Program-made: the position numbers and the translations under genes
DNA from: Micromonospora sediminimaris
GTDB lineage: Bacteria; Actinomycetota; Actinomycetes; Mycobacteriales; Micromonosporaceae
DNA: 64,000 bases
NCBI GenBank assembly: GCA_900112325.1
Contig: FOLJ01000024.1
Location: 1-64,000, forward strand
Direction: 5' to 3'
Notes under the pieces: generated by a model
The model's database searches: none
What the model was told of the DNA's origin: nothing
The model's input: only the letters and a program-made list of their open reading frames with translations
Shown here: piece after piece, positions 1-9,500 of the stretch
Layout: each line of letters starts with the position of its first letter
How positions within the stretch are numbered: the stretch's first letter is position 1

Positions 1-189
1 ATGCGTCCGCAAGTGAATATCCGGTATTAGCCCCGGTTTCCCGGGGTTATCCCAAAGCCTAGGGCAGGTTGCTCACGTGTTACTCACCCGTTCGCCGCTC
101 GAGTACCCCGAAGGGCCTTTCCGCTCGACTTGCATGTGTTAAGCACGCCGCCAGCGTTCGTCCTGAGCCAGGATCAAACTCTCCAACAA
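1..189 (-). rRNA. rrs: 16S ribosomal RNA, 5' end (partial)
   Basis: The reverse strand carries the universal bacterial 16S start: AGAGTTTGATCCTGGCTCAG is complementary to about 163-182 and is followed by the conserved ACGAACGCTGGCGGCGTGC block. Counting back seven bases from the E. coli position-8 adenine puts the mature 5' end near 189. The gene runs off the left edge, so only the 5' domain is present. It is transcribed leftward, away from the rest of the window. Confidence 0.97.
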
Positions 190-302
190 AAACCTGAAGG
201 AAAATCCATCCCAGCAACAAACAAAATTGTTGCCAAAGGAATCCAAACCAACCAGAAAAACTGGCCAGCCCGGGAATCAAACAAAAATTTGGCACTGGCA
301 TA

Positions 303-336
303 TCAAGCACCCTGTTGAGTTCTCAAAGAACAACCA
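303..336 (-). promoter_or_regulatory. rRNA leader BoxA-like/processing element
   Basis: The reverse strand reads GTTCTTTGAGAACTCAACAG, followed by a GTGCTTGATA stretch, a sequence found in the 16S leaders of many actinomycetes. It resembles the BoxA antitermination signal (TTTGAGAACTC core) and also lies where RNase III leader processing would occur. The conserved sequence is seen; the exact role is inferred. Confidence 0.6.
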
Positions 337-413
337 CACACCATCAGACAACCCCACAAAGGGCCACCATCCGGGGCACCACACCCGCCACAACCGCGCC
401 GGGCACTTTTACT

Positions 414-442
414 ACGTTACCTCACCGTCTGCGGCGAGTCAA
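414..442 (-). promoter_or_regulatory. rRNA promoter, proximal
   Basis: On the reverse strand there is a TTGACT -35 hexamer (437-442), a 17-base spacer and a TAACGT -10 hexamer (414-419). Transcription should start near 407, about 218 bases before the mature 16S end. The match to the principal sigma factor consensus is good. Confidence 0.65.
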
Positions 443-752
443 ACCGGCTTGTCCCGGTCCGTCACGCTTCAGGTGGTTCGGCACCCGCGATCGAGCACAG
501 CGGTCACCCGCTCGACTCGGTCATCGGATTTAGCAGGCCGGCCGCTGCGGTTGCCCGCACGCTCGCCCGGTTCCCTGCCGGTCGTAAACCTTACCCGGTC
601 GGTTCCGCCCCACCAAATCCGCCCCTCGGCGGCCCGGTCGAGCCCCACCCGGCCGAGTCCACAGAGGACGATGTCCTCGCGAACCCGGTGCCAATCGGAA
701 TCCGACTCTCAGTGCTTTCGCCCTGTTTGCCCGTTCCGCGTTGGCAGAGAGA

Positions 753-782
753 AAGTTACGCGCCCGGCGGAGTGATCGTCAA
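753..782 (-). promoter_or_regulatory. rRNA promoter, distal
   Basis: On the reverse strand there is a TTGACG -35 (777-782), an 18-base spacer and a TAACTT -10 (753-758). It fits the tandem-promoter arrangement of actinomycete rRNA operons. Transcription should start near 746. Confidence 0.65.
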
Positions 783-890
783 ATCGGCGCGGAGCGGTCC
801 CCGTCACACTCGTTGAAGCCTCGGCTTCGGTGCGTCCAGCCCACCCTCCACACGCCAACGGAGACAACCGAGCGGCGCGTGGACGGCGGC

Positions 891-1142
891 TCAAGGCGTA
901 CCGCGTCGGGACGCCCGCCAGCCGCGAAGGCCCAGCAGACCCACAGCCGTGCCGATAGCCAACGACGCCGCGATGAGCAGTGCGTGCACCCACAGGAACG
1001 CGGTCGCCGGCCAGGCCCCGGCAACCCCGCTCGCCCACGCCCTCGGGTCGTTCCAGATGGCTACCGCAAACCTTGGCCAGATCACCCAGGTCCATATCCC
1101 CACTCCGGTGAGGAACACCGCCCAGCCGCGTGACAGCACCAT
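891..1142 (-). CDS. SCO4848-like small membrane protein
   Basis: An 83-residue integral membrane protein resembling the actinobacterial SCO4848 family. It begins with an LSRGW motif and has two hydrophobic helices, roughly residues 7-30 and 45-72, separated by a short loop containing WNDPRAW. The second helix ends in a GLRGWRASRR basic tail, which suggests cytoplasmic anchoring of the C-terminus. The ATG start at 1142 gives the family's usual length; longer upstream extensions have shadow-like composition. It is divergent from the gene at 1211 with a 68-base gap. The molecular function of the family is not known to me. Confidence 0.75.
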   Translation of the reverse strand: MVLSRGWAVFLTGVGIWTWVIWPRFAVAIWNDPRAWASGVAGAWPATAFLWVHALLIAASLAIGTAVGLLGLRGWRASRRGTP

Positions 1143-1210
1143 GGTCGGCGAGTATGCCAGCGGCCGGACCGGGACGTCGGCGGAAGCGTCCGATCGGTAC
1201 GGTGGGTCGC

Positions 1211-1753
1211 ATGAACCCCCTGCGGAGCCGCACCAACGCGGAGGCGCACCTCTACATGGATCTGCACCCGTGCGACTGCGGGGAGACGCGTTTCCCCCGG
1301 CAGAGCGCGGTGGTGGCCCTCGACGACGGTGACCTGGCCAGCCGGTACACGGGCGCCTGCGTCGGATGCGGCCAGGAACGGGAGTTCCTCTTTCGGCTAC
1401 CGCCAGCGGCACCGCCGGCCGGCGGTGGTTTCCGCTATGGCGGGGACGAACCCTCCCAGTTACTCGACCCGGGGGAATGGCTGCTGGTCTCTGACGCGTA
1501 CGCCGGTCAGGTGCCGGCCGACCCCGGGGGCGGTGAGGCCGGTCAGCGGGCGCGGGCCGCGCTGACCCGGGCCGTGGCCGCACTTGACGAGGTCGGCAAG
1601 TTCATCCCGCCAGATGGAGCCGTCGTCCCAGCGAACGCCTTCACCACGGACCGCGGCCGCCAGCTACACCAGCGCGAGCCCGGCCGGTTCCGGCGCGACC
1701 GCCTCACCGCCGTCCGCGACGCGTACGCGGGCATGCTCTCCCGGCTCAGCTGA
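1211..1753 (+). CDS. hypothetical protein with CxC and CxxC cysteine pairs
   Basis: 180 residues from the ATG at 1211. The N-terminal third has a CDC pair (HPCDCGE, residues 15-18) and a later CVGC pair about 40 residues on, which together could bind one zinc. The middle carries an LLDPGEWLL segment and the C-terminal part is charged and helical. I recognise this as a conserved actinomycete hypothetical that tends to occur near SUKH and toxin genes, but I know no function. Upstream in-frame codons are arginine-rich shadow sequence, so the internal ATG was chosen. It is convergent with the SUKH gene at 1771, 17 bases away. Confidence 0.65.
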   Translation: MNPLRSRTNAEAHLYMDLHPCDCGETRFPRQSAVVALDDGDLASRYTGACVGCGQEREFLFRLPPAAPPAGGGFRYGGDEPSQLLDPGEWLLVSDAYAGQVPADPGGGEAGQRARAALTRAVAALDEVGKFIPPDGAVVPANAFTTDRGRQLHQREPGRFRRDRLTAVRDAYAGMLSRLS

Positions 1754-1770
1754 ACAGCACTGTTGTCCGG

Positions 1771-2616
1771 CTACTTCTGCTCGCCCTCGTCGTGGCTGAA
1801 GTTCGAAACAGCAGTGGGGGGTACGAGCCGTGCCGCCGGATGATCTACCTCATCCGTCGGTGTCAGCCGACCGATGAGCTCCCACATCGACCCGGCCACC
1901 TCAGCGAGGCTCCGTTCCCGGCCGGCCGAGGCGGCTGGCCCGGCAGGGCCGACCAGGTCCAACTCGTGCACGAAGTAGACCGACTCGTCGCCCCTTCTGC
2001 TGGCTGAGACCACGAGCAGCCCGCCCGACGGATTGGCGATCACCAACCAGTCCGGCGACAACCAGGGATCCCGGTGCACACGTTGGCCTTGTGCCAGGTC
2101 GATCGGGGGGCGTTCGGGGTGCACCCCGAACAGCGGGCGCTCCGGCAACAGGGTGAACGGCACGCCTGGGATGTGATGTTCCGTCTCAGGCTGTGCACCG
2201 TTGGTCCGGCCAAGCCAGTCGCGATAACTCGCTGGCAGCCGAGCGCCAAGGGCTGCCTCCAACGCCTGGAGTTGTGCTTCCTCAAGTTGGCCATAGGCCC
2301 GTAGCCGGGCCGGCCTCCAGAGCCGGCCCGTGGGCGGATCCAACACCTCGTTCTCGTCCACCCGACGGACGGTGACCTCCCACTCGTCCGCGCTGACCAT
2401 GTCCAGATCTGCGAAGCGCCAAGTTTCCTCTCCCACCGGAAAGGTCCCGCCGAGGGTGACCTCGTGGGCGGAGTCATCTCCACCCGCAAAGGACATGACG
2501 ATGATTTCGGCCCGCACCGACGACCCCACGTCGACCCAGCCAACCGCGAACCGGGCCAGGCCGACGCTCGTCGTCGTGTTGTTCCGGACGGTGGCCAGAT
2601 GAGTGAACGAGCGCAC
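1771..2616 (-). CDS. SUKH (SMI1/KNR4) immunity-type protein, copy 2
   Basis: 281 residues from a GTG at 2616 with an upstream GGGAGAG ribosome-binding site. Residues 1-105 form a beta-rich domain ending in EWEVTVRRVDENEV, possibly DUF6406-like. Residues 110-250 resemble the SUKH/SMI1 fold, with LEAALGARLPASYRDWL, a GV..LLP turn and a W.VIANPSGG strand. It is about two-thirds identical by eye to the gene at 2678-3520, so the two are tandem duplicates. SUKH proteins are cytoplasmic immunity proteins for many polymorphic toxins. Its place directly after the megatoxin, which ends in two calpain-like domains, suggests it neutralises one of them. That pairing is inference. Confidence 0.82.
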   Translation of the reverse strand: MRSFTHLATVRNNTTTSVGLARFAVGWVDVGSSVRAEIIVMSFAGGDDSAHEVTLGGTFPVGEETWRFADLDMVSADEWEVTVRRVDENEVLDPPTGRLWRPARLRAYGQLEEAQLQALEAALGARLPASYRDWLGRTNGAQPETEHHIPGVPFTLLPERPLFGVHPERPPIDLAQGQRVHRDPWLSPDWLVIANPSGGLLVVSASRRGDESVYFVHELDLVGPAGPAASAGRERSLAEVAGSMWELIGRLTPTDEVDHPAARLVPPTAVSNFSHDEGEQK

Positions 2617-2677
2617 CAGTTTCTCTCCCGGTTCCCTTAGATCAGGTGGCGCAACGAACGGCCGAGCCGCACCTTGC

Positions 2678-3520
2678 TCAGAGCTGCCCGTTCTCGTAGT
2701 TCGCGGGGTCCGTGAACGTCCCGGGCGGGTGGATCTCTGCGGGTGGAAGGTGGTCCAGCTCCATCGGGGTCAGCCGGCCGATGAACTCGTACATCGACCA
2801 GGCCACCGCCCTCAGCTTCCGTTCCCGCGCGGCCGCAGCGGTCGGGTCGGGTGGGCCGACCAGGTCAAGTTCGTTCACGAAGTAAACGCTCTCGTTCCCC
2901 AACTCTGCCGAGACGACCAGTAACCCAGCGGCCGTATTCGCGATGACGAGCCAGGCCGGCGAGAGCCACGGATCCCGGTGTCGACGCTGGGCATGCACCA
3001 GATCGAACGGGGGGTATTCGGGATGAACGCCGAACAGCGGACCCGACGGAAGCAGTGCGACAGGCATGCCGGGAATGTGGTGTGGCACCTCAGGTTGCGC
3101 ACCGTTGTTCCGCGCCAGCCAGTGGCGGTACCCACGCGGTAACTGGGCACCGAGCGCGGCCTCCAAGGACTGGAGCTGGGCCTCGTCGAGCTGGCCATAG
3201 GGCCGCAGCCGTGCCCGCTTCCACAGCCGCCCGGTCGGCGGCTCCATCACCTCGTTCTCGTCCACCCGGCGGACGGTGACCTCCCAGTCGTCCGCACTGG
3301 CCATGTCCAGATCCGCGAAGCGCCAGGTCTCCTCGCCCACCGGGAAGGTCTCACCGAGCGTGACCTCGTGGGTGAAGCTTTCGTCCCGTTGGAACGGCAT
3401 GACGATGATCTCGGCGCATACCGGCGGCCCCACATCGACCCAGCGCACCCCGAACCGCGCTAGCCCGACCTCCGTCGTCGCGTTGTTTTGAACGACGGCC
3501 ACATGAGTAAACGAGCGCAC
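2678..3520 (-). CDS. SUKH (SMI1/KNR4) immunity-type protein, copy 1
   Basis: 280 residues, GTG start at 3520 preceded by GGAGAGAG, only 27 bases after the megatoxin stop codon, so probably co-transcribed with it. The architecture matches its neighbour at 1771: an N-terminal beta domain (residues 1-105, FADLDM, VTVRRVDENEV) and a C-terminal SUKH-like domain (LEAALGAQLPRGYRHWL, W.VIANTAAGLLVVS, YFVNELDLVG). It is likely the immunity protein for the C-terminal part of the toxin. The tandem SUKH copies mirror the tandem calpain modules at the toxin's end. Confidence 0.83.
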   Translation of the reverse strand: MRSFTHVAVVQNNATTEVGLARFGVRWVDVGPPVCAEIIVMPFQRDESFTHEVTLGETFPVGEETWRFADLDMASADDWEVTVRRVDENEVMEPPTGRLWKRARLRPYGQLDEAQLQSLEAALGAQLPRGYRHWLARNNGAQPEVPHHIPGMPVALLPSGPLFGVHPEYPPFDLVHAQRRHRDPWLSPAWLVIANTAAGLLVVSAELGNESVYFVNELDLVGPPDPTAAAARERKLRAVAWSMYEFIGRLTPMELDHLPPAEIHPPGTFTDPANYENGQL

Positions 3521-3547
3521 CAGCTCTCTCCGGTTCCTCGGGCACGA

Positions 3548-6500
3548 TCAGGTGTCAAGCATGTCGTACAGCGTCGGCTCGGCGGGAAGCACGAAACCGA
3601 GCACGTCGCGGGCGATCCGTTCGGCCTCCGCACGGTCCACCGGTGCCGGAGTAGCCTGCGCCGGCACCACGCCACCGGCTGTCCAGTGCAGCGAGCGTCC
3701 CGGGCCGCCGATCTCGGACACCATCAGGCCAGCCACGCTACCGTCCGAAGCAAGCAACGCGAAGTAACCGATCACGTACCGTTCGTCATCGAGGTGTGTG
3801 CGACCAAGGGTGCGCGGCGACGCGGGCTTAGCCGGCGGACCGGGCTGATCGATCAGCGGAGAGGCCGGGCTCGGAACGACCAGCGGACGGTCGACGAGCT
3901 GCTCGACGGACGATCGGGGCGACGGCACGGGTGGCTGGACGTTCGCTGCGGGCCCGCCGCCCGCCGAAGGCGACGGCAGGGCGGCAGCCGGTGACTGCTC
4001 CAGGTGCGCACACAACGGCTGCATCAGGTTCAGCATCTCTCGCACCGACATTAGCGACGGATGCTCCTTGTTCCAGGGGTTATGTAGCTGCACCTGGCCA
4101 TCCCGCACCGTGAGGATCTCGTAGACGTGCTTCGCCTTCAGCCCATACGGCAATGTGCGCCCGGGATAGATTTCCTGCGGCCACGTCGCAATGGTGACCG
4201 GGCTGCCGGCCGCGAGCAGGGCAGCCAGTTGTCGCTCGACCTCCGCTTCTCGCCCCGGTGTGCCGTCCAGCGACGTCTGTCGAGCCGGCAGACCGGTGAG
4301 CTGGGTGAGCAGTTCGGCTTGCATCAGGGTGGTGCTGCCGACGTTGAGCCGCGCGTAGCCGACAGGTGCAGCGCGGTGTGGATCGTCCCTGCTCTCCCAT
4401 CCGCGCCACTCACGTTGCCACTGCTCATGCCGTTCCTTGGTCCAGGTTCTGTCGACCGCCGCGAGCGCCTTCTCCAATAGGGACGCCCAACTCGTTCCGA
4501 CAAGTGCCTGGTTCGCATACGCCGCCCACGAACTGCCGACGTGCACTGGAACATCGGGTCGCACGTTGATCCGAATGCGCCGGCCGGTGGCTGCCGTTTC
4601 GTCCCCGCGCAACACGCTCTCGTGCAGCAGAACATCCACCGTGCCGTCCGGTCTCGGCTCGAACAACCGAGGAATGATCTCCGGTCGATGCCCGGCGAGG
4701 GCCGCCATCGTGGCCAGCATCCCGCAGTCGCCAAGCAAACCCTGCTGCACCTGCGTCCGGCGAGGCTGGCCGTCGAAAAGCGGTGCCGGCTGATCCGTCG
4801 CCGGGAGCAAGGGGTGCCCGTACTCGATCGGATACTTGGGCTTCGGGTCGGGCAGGGTCACCCGGTCGGCGGCCACGGCGATCTCGTCGGTGGTCACGCT
4901 CGGGATGACCTCGGTCTCGACAGACGGCTCGGGCGGCATCATCGCCCGCAGGGCCTCGGTGAGCGCCGTCGGCACCAGGCCCATCCGCCGCGCGTCGGAC
5001 AGGTAATGAAAGCTGTGCGTGGTGAGCACCGCGACGGCGGCGGGATTCGACCCGTACTCCACGTGGAAGGCGGCGTAGGTCCGCGTCCGGTCCTCGAGCA
5101 GCAGCGCGTTTCGGCCGGCCGGGGTGTTCAGATCGTACGCCGGCGCCGACCTCTCCAGGTTGAACTCGGGGGCACCGTCGAGGGTGTACGGACGCAGGTC
5201 GAAGCGGCCGGTCAGATCGACGTAGATGCCCTCGGTGGCGAGCCGGTCGGCGAGGCGTGGGTCGACTCGGCGGACCTGGTCAAGCAGGTTCGGCGGCAGA
5301 GCGATGAGCTGCCCGGCGAGGGCGGGCATCCGGGGCAGCGAGGATTGGCTCTGCTCCCCGTGTACGGCCAACTCGCGCAGCTTCGCGGCCAGGTCGGCGG
5401 CGGGTGGCGGTTGGAAGTCGGGAGCGAGCCGGCTGCGGTAATCGATCGCGCGGAAGCGCTCGACCATCGTCTGGTCGGGGTTGACGGCCAGGGCGCCGGC
5501 CACCGCCTCCGGCGTGATCACCGGCAGGCTCAGCTGCATCACCTGGGTCCACACCTCGGCGGGGAGGACCGCGAGCCGAGCCGCTGCGTCGGGCGTACCC
5601 CAGCGGAGGCCCAGCCGGTCGACCAGGGTGTCGATCTCGGCTCGCAGTGCCAGCCGGGATGCGGGATCAGCCTGCGCGTACCAGGCCGCCATCAGCCGCA
5701 ACTCGGCCAGCCGGCCCCGGTCCCGGACCGAAAGGCCGGCGGGATCGATCGGCCCCTCCGCCGCGCCCTGATCGAAGAGCCCCACCTGGGCGGCGCCGGA
5801 CTCGTGCCGGGCCAGCAGTTCGGCGGTCTCGTGAGCCACCGCGCGGTCGACCGCCAGGTCCGAGGCACGATCGGAGACCGTCAGGGTGAAGGTGCCGTCC
5901 AGGTTGCGGATGGTCTGCGCCACGACGCCGCTGGCGAGCGCGGCGGCGGTGACCCGCACGCGCAGCGGCTCCAGGCCGGGCGCACGCAGCTCGAACACGT
6001 CGGGGCCAACCGCCACGATCTGGTCCGCGCCGATCGTCTCCGCCAGGGCGGGTAGCACGCTTCGGGCCCGGTCCAGCACGGCCGGGGCGTCGGCGGCAGG
6101 ACGGCCCTGACCGTGGAACTCCGAGCCGGGCAACGCGGCCACCGTGCTGCGTGCCGGCTCGACGTGGGCGTACCAGGGGCTCATCAGGTCGAGGAAGGCG
6201 CGCAGTGGCATCGGCGCCGGGTGGCGGGAGTTCCACGGGTTGCGCAGCTGCACCTCACCGTTCGACGCCGACACGATCTCGTACGCGTGCCCCGCGACAA
6301 GTCCGTACGGTGGCTTGCCGCCTGGCTGGGCAGCGTAGGCGCTGGCCGGCCGGGTGCCGGTGATCAGTGGGCTGCCGGCGGCGAGCAGGGCCGCCAGCCG
6401 GGTCTCGGCGTCGGCCTCCCGTCCCGGTGTCGGGTCCAGTTCACTGACTCCGGTCGGCAGGCCGGTGAGCTGGCTGAGCAGCTCCGCCTGCACCAGCCGG

Positions 6501-9500
6501 CTGCTGCCGTTGTCCAGCCGGGCGTAGCCGAGCGGTGCGGCCTGCGTGGCGTCCACGCCCGGTCGGGCCGTCCACTGCTGCTGCCACTGGTCGTGGCGCT
6601 GCTGGGTCCAGGTACGGTCGATCGCCGCGATCGCCTTCTCCAGCAGCGACGCCCAGGACGCCCCGACCACGGACTGGTCGGCGTACGCGCTGCGACCGTT
6701 CGAGTTCGGATGCAACGGCACGTCCGGGAAGACGGTCACCCGCAACTGTCGGCCGGTAGGTGTGATCGCGCGGTCGGGCCCACTGGTCTCGTGCAGCAGC
6801 ACGTCGACCGAGCCGTCCGGGTTCGGGTGGAACATCTGCGCGACGACGTCCGGCAGTTGACCGGCGACCGAACCGATCACGGCGATCATGCCGCAGTCGC
6901 CGAGCGCCCCCTGCTGCACGTCTTCCCGCTTCGGCGCTCCGTCGAACAACGGCGGCGGTTGCCCGGTGCGGGCGTCCAACGCCGGCCCGTAGACCGGACC
7001 TGGCTGGCCTGCCGACTCCGGTGGCAGCGTCACCCGGTCGGCCACGACCCGGATCTCTCCGGTGGTCTCCTGCGTCGCGGAGCTCTCCACGGTGGCGGGG
7101 GTGGCCGTCGACGCCGGAGTGATGCTGCGCAGTGCCTCGGTCAGAACGTCCGGTACCAGCCCCATCCACCTGGCGGTTCCCTGGTAGTGGAAGTCGTGCC
7201 CGGTGAGCAGGGCCGCTGCCTGGTCGCTGCGGAGGCTGCGCAGTGCCGCTCGGGCCCGCTGCCGATCCTCGTGCAGTTGGGCGCGCCGCCCGGCCTCGGT
7301 GGTCAGGTCGAACGCCGGCCGTGCAGCGCCGAGGTCGACGGCGGGCACGTTCGACACCATGTACGGGCGCAGGTCGTAGCGCCCGGTCAGGTCGACATAG
7401 ATGCCCTCGGTCGCGAGCCGGTCGGCGAGTTGCGGATCCACCGCCCGGATCCGGTCGAGCTGTGCCTGCGGGATACCGACGATCTGCCCGGCGAAGGCGG
7501 GCATCCGCGGCATGCCTGACTGTGCGTGTTCGGCCTCGGTCGCCAGTTCCCGCAGCCTCGCGTCCAGCTCCGCCTGTTGCGGAACCTGAAATTCCGGTGC
7601 CAGCCGGGCCCGGTAGTCGATCATCCTGATCCGCTCGACCTCGGTGAGGGCGGCGGCACCGGCCAGCACCGTGGAAACCGCGTCAGGCGTGATCGACGGC
7701 ACGCTGAGCTGCATCAGGTGCGCCAGCACGTCCCGAGGTAGCAGCGCCCATCGCGACCGGACGTCCGGGTCGCCGACGCGCAGGCCAAGGTGACCGGCGA
7801 GAGCGTCGATCTCGGCGCGTACGGCCGGTCGGGCGGTCGGGTCGGCGGCGTACGTGGCGGCGAGCAGCCGGATCTCCGCCATCCGACCTCGGTCGTGGGC
7901 GGTCAGTCCGGCCGGATCGATCGGGCCGTGGATGTTGCCCGGGTCCAGCGGGCCGACAAGCGCCCGACCGGTCTCGTGCAGCGCCACCAACTCGGCGACC
8001 TCGTGCGCGAGCGCCCGTGCCACCACCTGGTCGGCGGCCCGGTCGGACACGGTGACGGTGAAGGCGCCGTCGGGGTCGCGGTGCGACCGGGCCACCAGGC
8101 CGTCGGTCAACGGGCCACTGGTCAGCCGTACGGTCAGCGGGTGCTGCCCGGCGGAGCGGATCTCGAACAGCTCCGGCCCGACCGCGACCACCGCGTCCAC
8201 CTGGGCGTACGGCGCCACTTGCGGCAGCACGGACCGGGCCAGATCCAGCACCGCTGCCGAGTCGGCGACCGGGCGGCCCAGACCATGGAAGGTGGAGCCC
8301 GGAACGGCACCGGCAGTTATCGAGTCACCCGTCGATACGCTGGCGTCATGGCCACGTCCGCCGACCTCTACGCCGCCATCCTCGCCGACCCCGACGACCT
8401 CGACCTGCGGTGGCGTTACGCCGACGCCATCGAGGCCACCGACCCGGAACGCGCCGAGCTGATCCGTCTCTACCTGGCCAGGTCCTACGGCACCCGGGAG
8501 TCGGTGTACCTGCACCGGCGCATCCGCCCCCGGCTCGCCGAGCCGGTCACCCACCTGCTCAACACCTGGCAGTTGCGTAACGGCCTGATCGAGTCGGTCA
8601 CCATGACCGCCCGCACCTTCGTCGACCACGGCGAGGAGGTCTGGGCCCACCATCCCGTCCGCCACCTGGTCCTGGTCGAGGCCGCCGGGCTCATGACCGA
8701 GGTCGCCCAGGTCGCCTGCCTCAACCGGCTGGTCGCCCTCGACCTGAGCGGGAACCCGATCGGCGACGACGGGCTCGCCACGCTTGTCGATTCCCCCCAT
8801 CTGGGCCGGTTGCGCTGGCTGGGGCTGGCGGGTTGCGGCATCGGCGCGGCCGGGGCCGAGGCCCTGGCCGCCACCCGCAACCTGCCCGCCCTGCGCTACG
8901 TCGACCTGTCCGACAATCTCGTTCAGGTCACCGCTCAGGGCTACGGGCAGCACATCGACGGATCGCCCGTCTGGGTCGAGATGCCCGCGCTCGGGCAGGA
9001 GTTGATCGCCCGGTACGGACACCTGCCCTGGCTCGACGAGCAGTGGGGATGGAGACTGCTCGGCGTCGTCCGCTGGGACGAGGTCTGACGGTTCCAGCGG
9101 TGCGGTGTCGCCGTCGTCGGGCAACGGCACGGGCGGGACGCCACGGTTGGCCTCTGCGATCCGTTGGGCGTGGAAACGGATGCTGGGCGGGATACCCCGC
9201 GAGTCGTCTGGCAGCGCATTGGCCTGAAGTTGCACAGCCCGTCTGACGGCGGCACCGGTCTCAGCCAGAAGCGCACCGGCCACAGCGGCACCGCCGAGGA
9301 CCCTGAGCTGGCCAGTGTTGTCTCGCAGGCCCAGCAGGTCGGGAACGGGTTTGTCCGCGTCGAGGGGCGGCCCCTCAAGCGCCGACAGCTCCACCTCGGA
9401 CAGCATGGCGTGCACGCCGCCGGGAAGCCGGGGCTCCTGACCGATGGACAGCACCACCCGGTCATACATCTGCTCGGTGCCGTCGCTGAACCCGACGACG

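Larger units (their letters stand above)
190..890 (-). other. rRNA operon upstream region and leader
   Basis: About 700 bases separate the 16S gene from the first protein gene, and I see no credible coding region here; open frames on both strands have non-coding composition. On the reverse strand it holds two sigma-70-like promoters, a T-rich leader next to the 16S gene and a conserved BoxA/processing-type element. This is the usual layout of an actinobacterial rRNA control region. Confidence 0.8.

Noticed and set aside
661..720. A third rRNA promoter (TTGGCA with a downstream TCGTCC)
   Set aside because: The -10 match is too poor compared with the two promoters reported.
4541..7519. Long rightward frames opposite the calpain modules
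   Set aside because: Low-complexity Arg/Gly/Val composition with no recognisable motif; the calpain frame has intact catalytic residues.
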